The notes beneath the pieces were generated by a model. That model made no database searches, was not told the origin of the DNA, and worked only from the letters and a program-made list of their open reading frames with translations. From an uncultured Kiritimatiellota bacterium (GTDB lineage Bacteria > Verrucomicrobiota > Kiritimatiellia > RFP12 > UBA1067), in contig CAKTZI010000012.1 in the NCBI GenBank assembly GCA_934635385.1, positions 20,889 to 84,888 on the forward strand: a stretch of 64,000 bases of DNA, in the 5' to 3' direction. Position 1 is the first letter of the stretch. Every line of letters begins with the position of its first letter. Of this stretch, positions 52,579-60,637 are shown in pieces. The translations under genes were made by a program, and so were the position numbers.

Positions 52579-53460
52579 ATGAAAAGGGTTGGCGTTTTCG
52601 TGGCGGGCGCGTGTCTGGCGACCGCCGTCCAGGCAAGCTGGTATTGGCCGTTCGGGTCGGATGACACGACGACGGATGCCAAGCGTCCGCGTTTGTCCGA
52701 GCTGATGGAGCCGGCGTCGCTTCTGATCGACGAGGCTTCGGACCTGGCGGAGGACGGGAAGTCCGTCGAAGCGGTCGAGAAGTACCGTCAGGCTCTGGCG
52801 GCCTTGGACACGATCGAGGCGGAGAACCGCGCATGGGCCGACAAGCCGGAGTTCGCGACGCTGCGGAACAAGCGCGCGTACGTGAACGCGACGATCGATT
52901 CGCTGCTCCTCATGCAGGTCAAGTCCAATGCGCGGGCGGTCGCCGTGAGCGACACGACGGAGCTGGAGAGGAAGCTCGCCGCCGAAAAGGCGAAGAAGGC
53001 CGGAAAGCCGCAGTCTCCCGCGAAACTGAGGCCGGAAGGGACTGCGGCGAATCCGACGGCGGAAGCGAAAGCGGACGCGCCGCAGAAGGCGCCGCCGTCC
53101 AAGCCGAAGCCCGCCGCGCCGCGCACGCGCCGCGAGCAGGCGATGGCCGATCTCTCGGCGGGGGATTACGCGGCGGCGGAACTGGACATCTCAGAGATGC
53201 TGTCCGAAAAGCCGGACGATGCGGCGGCGCTCAACCTGAAGGCCGTGCTGGAGACGCTGCGCGGCAACTTCAGAGAGGCCGAGCGCGCGCTGGACTGGGC
53301 GATCAGCGTCCATCCGCGCAGCCACCACGCCTACTACAACATGGCGAACCTGATTCTCCAGGCCCAGCCGGCCAACGCCTCCGGCGCACGGCGCTACTAC
53401 GAGACGGGCCGCGCCGTCGGCGGGCCGCGCGACGCGGCGCTGGAGGCGCGGCTGAAATGA
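52579..53460 (+). CDS. Exported TPR-repeat protein
   Basis: The 293-residue product starts at ATG 52579 with a signal peptide (MKRVGVFVAGACLATAVQA). A helical region (residues ~40-115) is followed by an Ala/Pro/Lys-rich linker (~130-180). About two TPR repeats follow at ~185-260 (LSAGDYAAAELDISEMLSEK, LRGNFREAERALDWAISVHP). It is likely a periplasmic scaffold, partner unknown. nrdG starts 19 nt later. Confidence 0.75.
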   Translation: MKRVGVFVAGACLATAVQASWYWPFGSDDTTTDAKRPRLSELMEPASLLIDEASDLAEDGKSVEAVEKYRQALAALDTIEAENRAWADKPEFATLRNKRAYVNATIDSLLLMQVKSNARAVAVSDTTELERKLAAEKAKKAGKPQSPAKLRPEGTAANPTAEAKADAPQKAPPSKPKPAAPRTRREQAMADLSAGDYAAAELDISEMLSEKPDDAAALNLKAVLETLRGNFREAERALDWAISVHPRSHHAYYNMANLILQAQPANASGARRYYETGRAVGGPRDAALEARLK

Positions 53461-53479
53461 GGCCGGGGGCTTTCGTCCG

Positions 53480-53986
53480 ATGAACTACGCCTCCATACGA
53501 ACCTGCGACATCGCGAACGGCGAGGGCGTGCGCGTGTCGCTGTTCGTGTCCGGCTGCACGCACCGCTGTCCGGGATGCTTCAACAGGGAGGCCCAGGCAT
53601 TCGGCTACGGGCAGCCGTTCACGCGGCCGATCGAGGACGCGATTCTCGCCGCGCTGGCGCCGACCCAGATCGCGGGGCTGACGCTGCTCGGCGGTGAGCC
53701 GATGGAGCCGGCGAACCAGCGCGCGCTCGTGCCGTTTCTCCGCCGCTTCCGCGCGCGCTACGGCGACACGAAGACCCTTTGGGTCTACACGGGCTGCGTC
53801 CTCGACACCGCGACCTGCCGCCTGTCGCCGCCGTCCTTCAACACGGAGGTGACGCGGGAGTTCCTCGCGCTGACGGATGTGCTGGTCGACGGGCCGTTCA
53901 TCGAGGCGCAGAAGGACATCTCGCTGCGCTTTCGCGGCAGCTCGAACCAGCGGATTCTCGACTTGCGGAGGCTGCCCCATGCTTGA
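53480..53986 (+). CDS. nrdG: Anaerobic ribonucleotide reductase activating protein
   Basis: The 168-residue radical-SAM enzyme installs the glycyl radical on NrdD. The 4Fe-4S cluster ligands are Cys26, Cys30 and Cys33 (SGCTHRCPGC), spaced CxxxCxxC as in NrdG, and LTLLGGEP binds SAM. The length is normal. nrdD is not in the window. The gene supports anaerobic life. The stop overlaps the next start by eight bases. Confidence 0.92.
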   Translation: MNYASIRTCDIANGEGVRVSLFVSGCTHRCPGCFNREAQAFGYGQPFTRPIEDAILAALAPTQIAGLTLLGGEPMEPANQRALVPFLRRFRARYGDTKTLWVYTGCVLDTATCRLSPPSFNTEVTREFLALTDVLVDGPFIEAQKDISLRFRGSSNQRILDLRRLPHA

Positions 53987-54743
53987 ACGGCTGACACGCC
54001 TGTATGACGCCTACGTCGACACGTTCCGCGCGGCGGACGGACGTCTGCCGGAGATGATGCAGCTCAAGCGGACGCATACGGCATTCGTCGTGGAGAACGC
54101 GCGGCTCATCGCGGACGGCGAGGGCTTCTCGCCGCGTGCGCGCGAGGCCGCGCTCGCCGCCGCGCTCCTGCACGACACGGGGCGCTACGAGCAGCTGCGC
54201 CGCTACAACACCTTCCGCGACTCGGAGTCCGTCGACCATGCCGTCTTTTCGCACGCGATCGTCCGGGAGAAGGGCTGGACGGATGACCCGGCGGTGCTGG
54301 ACGCGGTGCTGTGGCACAACCGCCGTGACCTGCCCGCGCAGATGGAGCCGCTGACGGCTCTGGTCGCGCACACCGTGCGCGATGCGGACAAGCTCGACAT
54401 CTTCCGCGTGCTGGAGGACCAGATCCGGCACACAGACTGGCGGGCCGACTCGCGCGCGTTCTGGAACCTTGCGGTGTCCGCGCCGCCGAACCCCGCCGTC
54501 GTCGCGAACATCGAACGCGGCGAGGCGGTCGACTACCAGAACATCCGCTCGCTGTCCGACTTCGTGCTGATTCAGGTCGGCTGGATGATTTCGGGGCTTC
54601 ACTTCGCGACGGCGCGCCGCCTGTGCGCCGCGCGGCAGCATCTCGCGTTCCGGCGCGACTTCCTCCACCAGCTTTCGTCCGATCCGTCGGTCGACCGCGT
54701 CTGCGACCTCGCGGCCGCGCGACTCGCCGACGACCCAGCCTGA
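53979..54743 (+). CDS. HD-domain phosphohydrolase
   Basis: The 254-residue product has an HD metal site: a candidate His33 (KRTHT), His65-Asp66 (LLHDTGR) and Asp137 (DADKLD). ATG 53979 was chosen because the longer frame overlaps nrdG deeply. HD proteins of this size hydrolyse nucleotides or other phosphoesters; the substrate is unknown. It overlaps nrdG and the next gene (TGATG). Confidence 0.8.
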   Translation: MLERLTRLYDAYVDTFRAADGRLPEMMQLKRTHTAFVVENARLIADGEGFSPRAREAALAAALLHDTGRYEQLRRYNTFRDSESVDHAVFSHAIVREKGWTDDPAVLDAVLWHNRRDLPAQMEPLTALVAHTVRDADKLDIFRVLEDQIRHTDWRADSRAFWNLAVSAPPNPAVVANIERGEAVDYQNIRSLSDFVLIQVGWMISGLHFATARRLCAARQHLAFRRDFLHQLSSDPSVDRVCDLAAARLADDPA

Positions 54744-55333
54744 TGTCCGGCAAGAAACGCTATCCGGTTCGCATCCCGCGCTTTGCGGCGGGCATCCGCG
54801 CGCAGGAGTCGCGCGCGGGGGCGGGGCGCAGCTGGTGGGCGCGGGAGTGGACGCACCGCCTGGAGACGATGGGCCTCAAGGGGCGGCTCGGACGCGGCAA
54901 GAGCTATGCGCTGTCGGGGCAGGTCGTCTCGCTCGCGCTCACGGGGCCGCACGTCGCGGCGCAGGTTCAGGGGACGCGCCCCGACCCGTATGCCGTCACG
55001 CTCGACTTCCGTACGCCGGACGCGGCGGCGCGCGCGCGGATCGTCGCCGCGCTCCGCGCCGAGCCGATGCTCGTCGCGCGTCTGCTGGCAGACGACCTGC
55101 CGAGCGACGTCTCGGCGATCTTCCGGGCCGAGGGCTATGACCTCTTCCCCGGCGGCAAGCTTGGGCCGGGCCGCTACGACATGACGACGGCGTGCAGCTG
55201 CCCGGACTATGCGAACCCCTGCAAGCATACGGCGGCGGTGCTGCTCCTGCTGGGCGAAGAGGTGGCGCGGCGGCCCGTGACGCTGCTGGAACTGCGCGGC
55301 ATCCTGCCGGAGGAGCTGTACGATGAAGATTGA
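54743..55333 (+). CDS. SWIM zinc-finger protein
   Basis: The 196-residue product contains the SWIM motif Cys151-x-Cys153-x6-Cys160-x-His162 (CSCPDYANPCKH). N-terminal WWAREWTHRLE and the RGKSYA motif are typical of the SWIM proteins that accompany SNF2 helicases. No helicase gene is present here. Start ATG 54743 overlaps the HD gene stop. A 44-codon ORF overlaps its end. Confidence 0.85.
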   Translation: MSGKKRYPVRIPRFAAGIRAQESRAGAGRSWWAREWTHRLETMGLKGRLGRGKSYALSGQVVSLALTGPHVAAQVQGTRPDPYAVTLDFRTPDAAARARIVAALRAEPMLVARLLADDLPSDVSAIFRAEGYDLFPGGKLGPGRYDMTTACSCPDYANPCKHTAAVLLLLGEEVARRPVTLLELRGILPEELYDED

Positions 55334-55457
55334 AGCGCCGATTCTCAAGCGGCTCGGGCCCGTGCCGTTCTGGCGCGGCACGGGCAAGTGCCTCGACGAG
55401 CTCGAACGCATCTACAAGAAGGCGATTGCCGCCGCCAAGGCCCGCCTCGGCCAGTGA
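55323..55457 (+). CDS. 44-aa companion of the SWIM protein
   Basis: A short frame from ATG 55323 (GGAG about 10 bases upstream) overlaps the SWIM gene end by 11 bases. It encodes a basic, helical peptide starting MKIEAPILKRLGPVPFWRG and containing ELERIYKKAIAAAKARLG. The LGPxPFWRG motif resembles segments found at the C-terminus of longer SWIM proteins, so this may be a split-off tail. It stops shortly before the next promoter. Confidence 0.55.
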   Translation: MKIEAPILKRLGPVPFWRGTGKCLDELERIYKKAIAAAKARLGQ

Positions 55458-55495
55458 TCCGTCCGGTGCGGTGCGCGGTCGCCGACGGCGGAAAA

Positions 55496-55504
55496 TGCTA
55501 TAAT
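55496..55504 (+). promoter_or_regulatory. Extended -10 promoter of the chaperone/substrate pair
   Basis: TGCTATAAT gives a +1 near 55511 and a 41-nt leader containing AAAGGAA before the ATG at 55552. Confidence 0.6.
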
Positions 55505-55551
55505 GCACCTATTCTGTCCTGACAAAAACACGCGAAGAAAGGAAACTGACC

Positions 55552-55902
55552 ATGACACTCGAACTGAATCTTCCCTTTGACGCCGAAGGCAACGCGCAGC
55601 TGCTCATCGACGAGACGCTCGCCGTCAACGTCTCGCGCAATGACGAGGAGGGGCGGCTCACGCTCGCCGCGCCCGTCGCGCAGGAGCTGCGCGAGGACAT
55701 CGGCTACGCGCAGATGCTGGAGCTGCTCGACCTGGCGCTCGGCCCGCTTTTCGGCGGCACGCCGGCCGTCGGGCGCGATCCCGTCAGCGGCATGCTGATC
55801 GCCTACGCCTCGATCTCCTACGTCCACGTCACCGAGGCGGAATGGCCGGAGATCCTCGGCCGGTTCGTCGCCTTCGCGAAGGGCATCGCCGAGAAGCTGT
55901 AA
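55552..55902 (+). CDS. CesT-like type III secretion chaperone
   Basis: The 116-residue acidic product has the alpha-beta-beta-beta-alpha order of class I secretion chaperones: strands LTLAAPVAQEL, a helix ending in LLDLALGPLFGGTPAVGRDP, strands GMLIAYASISYVHV and a final helix. No signal peptide is present. A very large signal-less protein follows, the usual chaperone-effector pairing. No type III apparatus is in the window. The assignment rests on fold pattern and context. Confidence 0.55.
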   Translation: MTLELNLPFDAEGNAQLLIDETLAVNVSRNDEEGRLTLAAPVAQELREDIGYAQMLELLDLALGPLFGGTPAVGRDPVSGMLIAYASISYVHVTEAEWPEILGRFVAFAKGIAEKL

Positions 55903-55904
55903 CC

Positions 55905-55937
55905 GAACGGCCCCGTCGCGCGTAGACGGGGCGTTCC
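55905..55937 (+). promoter_or_regulatory. Hairpin between chaperone and substrate genes
   Basis: GCCCCGTC and GACGGGGC (55910-55917, 55925-55932) pair around a 7-nt loop, and flanking GAACG/CGTTC may extend the stem. There is no T-run, so it may tune mRNA stability or expression between the two genes rather than end transcription. Confidence 0.5.
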
Positions 55938-55981
55938 GACAACGAACCGAAGACCACCCCACGACCGACAGGAGAAAGACC

Positions 55982-58792
55982 ATGCCCACGCGAATCGACG
56001 CCACGTTCCAGAACGCGCAGTCCATCACCCTCGATGCGTTCAATCCCGCCGCGAACGCGGCGGAGACGTTCCGCAACGCCACGATCAAGGTCGGCAGGGA
56101 CGCTTTCCGCGTGTCCTTCGCGGGCGACGGCAGCGTCTCGGTCAGCTTCGCCACGACCTCGTTCTTCCACCTCTTCCAGGGCGCGCGCAAGACGGCCGTG
56201 CGCGAGCGGATCCAGGAGCTTGTCCAGCTCAAGTCCGTCACGGAGGACGTCGCCCGGGCGGTTTCCGCGACGGGCTTCCGCGACAACGTCGCGCGGGCGA
56301 TGCGCGCGGAGGCCGGGAACATCCGCCAGGCCGCCGGCGGCAAGCTCGCGCACTACGGCTTCTCCGACGTCCGCATCCAGGCCGCCGGGATCATCGACAG
56401 GGCGTCCGTCGGCCCGAACGGCACGCGCGTCATGACGCACCAGCTCATCAACGACTACAACAGGGTCATCGGGCTGGGCGAGAACACGAACGTGGCCACG
56501 ACCATCGCCTTCGTGCGCGACAACAACCGGGGGGCGTGGCGCTACGATCCCCTTGAGCACATCAACGGCGGCATCCGCCGGGAAGACCAGGAGGCCTGGA
56601 TCCGGCACCTGTGGGGGCGCGACATCGACCTCTTCTCGAAGATCCGTCAGGCCCGGGCGGAGGCGGCGGACGGCAAGGTGACGGGCTGGGCGGGCGAGAT
56701 CGCCCGCCAGGGGATCAAGGGCGCCGTCCTCGACCTCGTGCGCAAGAACATCGACCCCCGCGTCGCCCGGCCGAACCCGGACGTGAACTTCGTCCTGAAC
56801 GCCGTGGCGGACGCGGTGATCGAGACCGTCGACGCCGACTTCAAGGGGCTGGACGAGGCGGGCATCGCCGCGCGCCTCCGGGAGATCGTCGATCGCCATG
56901 CGCCCAAGGGCCGGGAGGCGCTCGCGTGGGCCATCTTCGACAACGCGGCGACGACCGCCTTCTGGCGCCAGACGAGCAAGCTCGGCCTCGACTTCTTCAA
57001 GGCGCGCGGCGAGACGGTGGTCTTCGAGTGGACGACGTTCGACGGCCTGCGGTCTGACGGGACGGAACTCGCCGACAAGTGGTGGAAGAGCCCCGATGTG
57101 GACGTCCGCAGCCGCTTCGGCGTCGCGGTCACCAACTCGGAGATGCGTCACCTCGGCGGCGCGAAGTACGCCGCGAAGCCCGGCGCCGGCCGCGTCGTCA
57201 AGATCGAGGGCGCGCTGTCGCGGGCGGATGCCGAACGGCTCGTCCGGGCGAAGATCGACGGTCTCCGCGCCCTGCCGGCGGACGATCTCCGGCAGATCGT
57301 CGCCAGCCTCAAGGCCGGATTCGCGGAGATGAACGCGGCGTCGTTCCGCGACGCGGCCCGCCACGCCATCGCCTCCCTGCCCCAGATCCCGGCCCTCAAC
57401 CTGGACGCCCAAACCCCCGGCCTGACCGAGGCCGCCTTCAAGCGCCTTTCGGCGAAGATCGCCGCCGCCGCGACACCCGTCGCGCAGGCCGCGATGCTGT
57501 CCTGCCTGACGGAACTGTTCGAGGCGGAACTCCTGTCCGCCCCGGAGGTCATCGAGGAGCTGCGGCTGAACGCGCCCCAGGAGGCGCCCGCCGCGCCGGC
57601 CACCGAACGGACGCAGAAGGAGCGGACGCTCGCGGGCCTCGGCGGCGGACGTGGCGGCGAGCTGTTCTTCGCGCCGGACACGGGGCGCCCCAACGCGCTC
57701 GGCGAGCTCCTGCTGGACGCGGGCGGCGACGTCAAGGGCCTGGTCGACGAGCTGCGGGACCGTTTCGCGGCGACGATGGGCATCCCGCCGGACGCGGCCC
57801 TGCGGCATCCGGCCTTCAAGACCTTCATGCCCCGCGCGGCGCTCGCCACACGCGGCACCTACGACGAGCTGGCCCAGTCGCTGGACACGGTGAAGCTGGC
57901 GGCCGACGCGAAGGATGCCCTCGTGAAGCGGGGCGCCCTGCCGCAGCCGGCGGACCGCCTCTTCGCTCGGCGCGGCGAATGGGACCTGAACCGCCTCATC
58001 TTCAACGAGGCGGTCGCCGCGAAGGCCGCCGGCCGCGCCGTCGATCTCGCGAAGCTCGAGACGAACGCCGACCGGCTTCGCGAGATCTGCCAGTCCGCGC
58101 AGGACTTCGCCGCGCAGGTGGCGCGGCAGGTCAACCCGGACGACGTGGCGGGACTGCGGCTGACGGATGCCGAACGCGACCGCCTGGAGGACGCCTACCT
58201 CGACCGCGACAGCTCGCCCGTCGTGGCCTACCGCCGGTCGGGCCGGGAAGCGGATGCGCAGCAGGTCGCCGCCGCGACCGCGGCCATTCTCCGCAAGACG
58301 GGCGAGTTCGTCGCGGCGTTGCGCGCGGCGGGCGGCGATTTGACGGACGAGCAGTTCAAGGGCCTGGTCATCGACGCCGTCGCCACGCGCGCGAAGCCCT
58401 CCCTCGCGACGGTCGCCGTCGCGGCTTTCGGGGCGGCGCGCGCCGGCGGGCCGATTCCGCTGGACAACGGCGCGACGCCGGCCGAACGCCTCAGGAACTT
58501 CGCGCGCGCGCTGGCCGACCGCATCGGGCCGGCCTGGGTCGAGGCCGGCCGGACGGCGGCGCCCGCCACCGCCGACATCGCCAGCGTGGGGGGCTTTGAC
58601 GACAGCAACACGGCCATGCGGATGTTCTTCACGCTCTACCTGAAGGCGAACTCGGATATCAAGGCGTTCCTCGACCGGACGGTGAGCGGCGAGGCCGTCG
58701 CCGGGCTGATGGACTACGACCACGAGGCCCAGGCGGCGGACGACCCGTTCTCGCACATCCTGCAGCTGATCGGGACGCACGGCCAGCTGTAG
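55982..58792 (+). CDS. Large signal-less protein, candidate type III secreted effector
   Basis: The 936-residue product has no signal peptide or membrane helix. It starts with a polar segment (MPTRIDATFQNAQSITLDAF) of the kind used as a secretion signal and chaperone-binding site. The rest is mostly alpha-helical and Ala-rich. No catalytic motif was recognised; features include FFHLFQGARKTAVRERIQEL, a central EWTTFDGLRSDGTEL and many LxxLR-type helices. It has AGGAGA upstream. It lies behind a CesT-like chaperone, which is the main reason for the call. Its end is 10 bp from convergent ftsQ. Confidence 0.5.
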   Translation: MPTRIDATFQNAQSITLDAFNPAANAAETFRNATIKVGRDAFRVSFAGDGSVSVSFATTSFFHLFQGARKTAVRERIQELVQLKSVTEDVARAVSATGFRDNVARAMRAEAGNIRQAAGGKLAHYGFSDVRIQAAGIIDRASVGPNGTRVMTHQLINDYNRVIGLGENTNVATTIAFVRDNNRGAWRYDPLEHINGGIRREDQEAWIRHLWGRDIDLFSKIRQARAEAADGKVTGWAGEIARQGIKGAVLDLVRKNIDPRVARPNPDVNFVLNAVADAVIETVDADFKGLDEAGIAARLREIVDRHAPKGREALAWAIFDNAATTAFWRQTSKLGLDFFKARGETVVFEWTTFDGLRSDGTELADKWWKSPDVDVRSRFGVAVTNSEMRHLGGAKYAAKPGAGRVVKIEGALSRADAERLVRAKIDGLRALPADDLRQIVASLKAGFAEMNAASFRDAARHAIASLPQIPALNLDAQTPGLTEAAFKRLSAKIAAAATPVAQAAMLSCLTELFEAELLSAPEVIEELRLNAPQEAPAAPATERTQKERTLAGLGGGRGGELFFAPDTGRPNALGELLLDAGGDVKGLVDELRDRFAATMGIPPDAALRHPAFKTFMPRAALATRGTYDELAQSLDTVKLAADAKDALVKRGALPQPADRLFARRGEWDLNRLIFNEAVAAKAAGRAVDLAKLETNADRLREICQSAQDFAAQVARQVNPDDVAGLRLTDAERDRLEDAYLDRDSSPVVAYRRSGREADAQQVAAATAAILRKTGEFVAALRAAGGDLTDEQFKGLVIDAVATRAKPSLATVAVAAFGAARAGGPIPLDNGATPAERLRNFARALADRIGPAWVEAGRTAAPATADIASVGGFDDSNTAMRMFFTLYLKANSDIKAFLDRTVSGEAVAGLMDYDHEAQAADDPFSHILQLIGTHGQL

Positions 58793-58801
58793 GCCGCGCG
58801 C

Positions 58802-59620
58802 CTACAGCCGCTCCTGCGTGTCGGCGAAGACGTAATCGGGCAGGGTCGCGTTCCAGATGACGGCCTTCAGGCCCTCGCAGCGGGCGCGGACGGCTTTCAG
58901 CAGCAGGGTGAGCCGTGCGCCGAGCGCGGCCCGTGCGGCGGGTGTCGCCTCGTCCATGCCCTCCCAGCAGATTTTCACGCGCGAGTAGTCGCCGAGCGTC
59001 GCGACGAGGAAGTCCGTCTTGGACGTGTCGACTTCCAGAAGGCCGAGTTCGGCGAATTCGCTCTCGCGGCACGTCTTCACGAGGTCGAGCGCGGCGCGGG
59101 TGCGCCCCTTGAGGAGCTGGCCGGCGGCCGTGCCGGGCGCGCGCGGCTCGCGGATCGTCGGCAGCGTCTGCGTGCCGCGCAGGCACGAGAAGACCATGCC
59201 CTCGGAATCGGCGACGCGGCCTGAGGCGGCGCGGCGTCCGCAGATGTTCAGGCGCACGACCGGCGTGCGCTCTTCGGCGCGGATGCTGACGCGGTTCGGC
59301 AGGTGGCGCGAGACGGAGATCGCCCGCAGCGTCGGGATCTTGCGCAGGATCTCCGCGCGCTTCGCCTCGAAGTCGATGAGCGCGATGTTCGCGCCCTTCT
59401 TGAGACCGAAGTTCTCGGCGAGGATGTCGGGCTTGACCATCTTCCCCGAGACGATCGAGACCTGCTCGGCCATGTCCGTGATGACGCACTGCTCCAGGTA
59501 GAGCGCGCGCAGCTTCTCGTAGCCGACCGCGAGGCCGACGAGCAGGGCCGTCACGGCGATCACGCCGAGCGTGACCCAGAGTCCGCCCCGGTTGCGGTGT
59601 GCGATCTTGTTCTCTTTCAT
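58802..59620 (-). CDS. ftsQ: Cell division protein FtsQ/DivIB
   Basis: The 272-residue product is bitopic: a basic cytoplasmic tail, one membrane helix (residues ~14-33), then a POTRA domain (~42-118: IVSGKMVKPDILAENFGLK, EILRKIPTLRAISVSRHLPN, VSIRAEERTPVVRL). The region after it is divergent. It connects early and late division proteins. The start overlaps the ddl stop by four bases, the conserved ddl-ftsQ order. ftsA and ftsZ do not follow. Confidence 0.82.
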   Translation of the reverse strand: MKENKIAHRNRGGLWVTLGVIAVTALLVGLAVGYEKLRALYLEQCVITDMAEQVSIVSGKMVKPDILAENFGLKKGANIALIDFEAKRAEILRKIPTLRAISVSRHLPNRVSIRAEERTPVVRLNICGRRAASGRVADSEGMVFSCLRGTQTLPTIREPRAPGTAAGQLLKGRTRAALDLVKTCRESEFAELGLLEVDTSKTDFLVATLGDYSRVKICWEGMDEATPAARAALGARLTLLLKAVRARCEGLKAVIWNATLPDYVFADTQERL

Positions 59621-60591
59621 CGGTCGTAGTCCGCGCAGGAGAGGATGCGGTCGCAGACGCCCGCGAAGGTGAGCCCCGTCTTCATGCCGGCCTTCGGCAC
59701 GAGCGAGTGGGACGTGAAGCCGGGCGAGGTGTTGAGCTCCAGCACGTAGCAGCGGCCGAGCGGCGAGACGCGGAAGTCGACTCGCGTCACGCCGCGACAG
59801 CCGACGGCCCGGTAGGCGTCGAGCGCGAGCCGCTGGAGCTTCTGCTCAAGAGATTCCGCACTTCTTCCTTCTTCCTTCTTCCTTTTTCCTTCGTCTTCTT
59901 CCTCATCGAGGAAGACGTATCGCGTCTCGTCCGACCTGTACTTCTCGTCGTAGCCGTACCAGCCGCCCTTGGCGACGATCTCGATGACGGGCAGGGGCTC
60001 GCCGTCGATGACGCCGACGGTGAACTCGCGGCCGGGAATAAACTCCTCGACGAGGACGGGGCGGGGTTGGGAGGTTTGGGAAGTTTGGGAAGTTTGGGAG
60101 GTTTGGAAGGTTTGGGCGGCGGCTTTCAGGGCCGGAGCCCAGTCCTCGGCCTTCGCGACCTTCGAGATGCCGACGGACGAGCCGTCGCACGGAGGCTTCA
60201 CGACGACGGGCAGCGGCAGGGGCGAGGCGGGCGTGTCGGCGTTCGCGAGCCCCCACGCGGCGGTCGGGACGCGTTTCATCTCCAGCACCATCTTCGTCTT
60301 GATCTTGTCCATCGCGATTTGCGAGGCGAGGACGCCGGGGCCCGTGTAGGGGATCTTGCGCGCGTTGAGCGCGGCCTGCACGCCGCCGTTCTCGCCCCAG
60401 CCGCCGTGGAGGGCGATGTAGACGGCATCGAGGCCGTCCGGCAGGGCGTTTAGGTTCTCCTCGACGAGATCGATCGGGATGACCTCGTATTTGCCGAGCG
60501 ACGCGAGCGCCTCGGCGATGTTCCGGCCGGACACGAGCGAGACCTTGCGCTCGCTCGTCTTCCCGCCCATCAAAACTGCGATCTTCTTCAT
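59617..60591 (-). CDS. ddl: D-alanine--D-alanine ligase with two repeat-derived inserts
   Basis: The 324-residue ATP-grasp enzyme makes the D-Ala-D-Ala dipeptide for peptidoglycan. Motifs: VLMGGKTSERKVSLVSG, HGGWGENGGVQ, VVKPPCDGSSVGI, VTRVDF and LELNTSPGFTSHS. The start is ATG 60591 rather than GTG 60597, as the promoter places +1 at 60592. Two inserts are unusual: QTFQTSQTSQTSQTSQPRP (~159-176) before the strand VLVEEFIPG, and a Glu/Lys-rich DEEEDEGKRKKEEG (~226-245) in the substrate-side loop. Both are encoded by short tandem repeats and leave the catalytic motifs intact. Confidence 0.93.
   Translation of the reverse strand: MKKIAVLMGGKTSERKVSLVSGRNIAEALASLGKYEVIPIDLVEENLNALPDGLDAVYIALHGGWGENGGVQAALNARKIPYTGPGVLASQIAMDKIKTKMVLEMKRVPTAAWGLANADTPASPLPLPVVVKPPCDGSSVGISKVAKAEDWAPALKAAAQTFQTSQTSQTSQTSQPRPVLVEEFIPGREFTVGVIDGEPLPVIEIVAKGGWYGYDEKYRSDETRYVFLDEEEDEGKRKKEEGRSAESLEQKLQRLALDAYRAVGCRGVTRVDFRVSPLGRCYVLELNTSPGFTSHSLVPKAGMKTGLTFAGVCDRILSCADYDR
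59856..59905 (-). repeat. GAAGGAAGAAGG microrepeat in ddl
   Basis: Purine-rich units of 7-8 bp (plus strand CTTCTTCCTTCTTCC) encode the Glu/Lys-rich insert of Ddl in frame. Confidence 0.7.
60066..60117 (-). repeat. TTTGGGAAG-type microrepeat in ddl
   Basis: Five to six ~9-bp units (plus strand GGTTTGGGAAGTTTGGGAAG) encode the QTSQTS insert. The same family is found in the large RHS gene at 35926-36090. Confidence 0.8.
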
Positions 60592-60598
60592 CCGCACT

Positions 60599-60607
60599 AT
60601 TATACCA
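60599..60607 (-). promoter_or_regulatory. Extended -10 promoter of ddl-ftsQ
   Basis: The minus strand reads TGGTATAAT. The predicted +1 at 60592 is one base before the ddl ATG (60591). Confidence 0.7.
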
Positions 60608-60637
60608 AAAACGATGCCTGTGAGACGAAGTGACAGG

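Noticed and set aside
55829..58780. 983-codon minus-strand frame opposite the candidate effector
   Set aside because: Considered because the sense protein is unrecognised, but the sense frame has a ribosome binding site, a promoter and an upstream partner, and the antisense translation is Arg/Val/Asp-rich without motifs.
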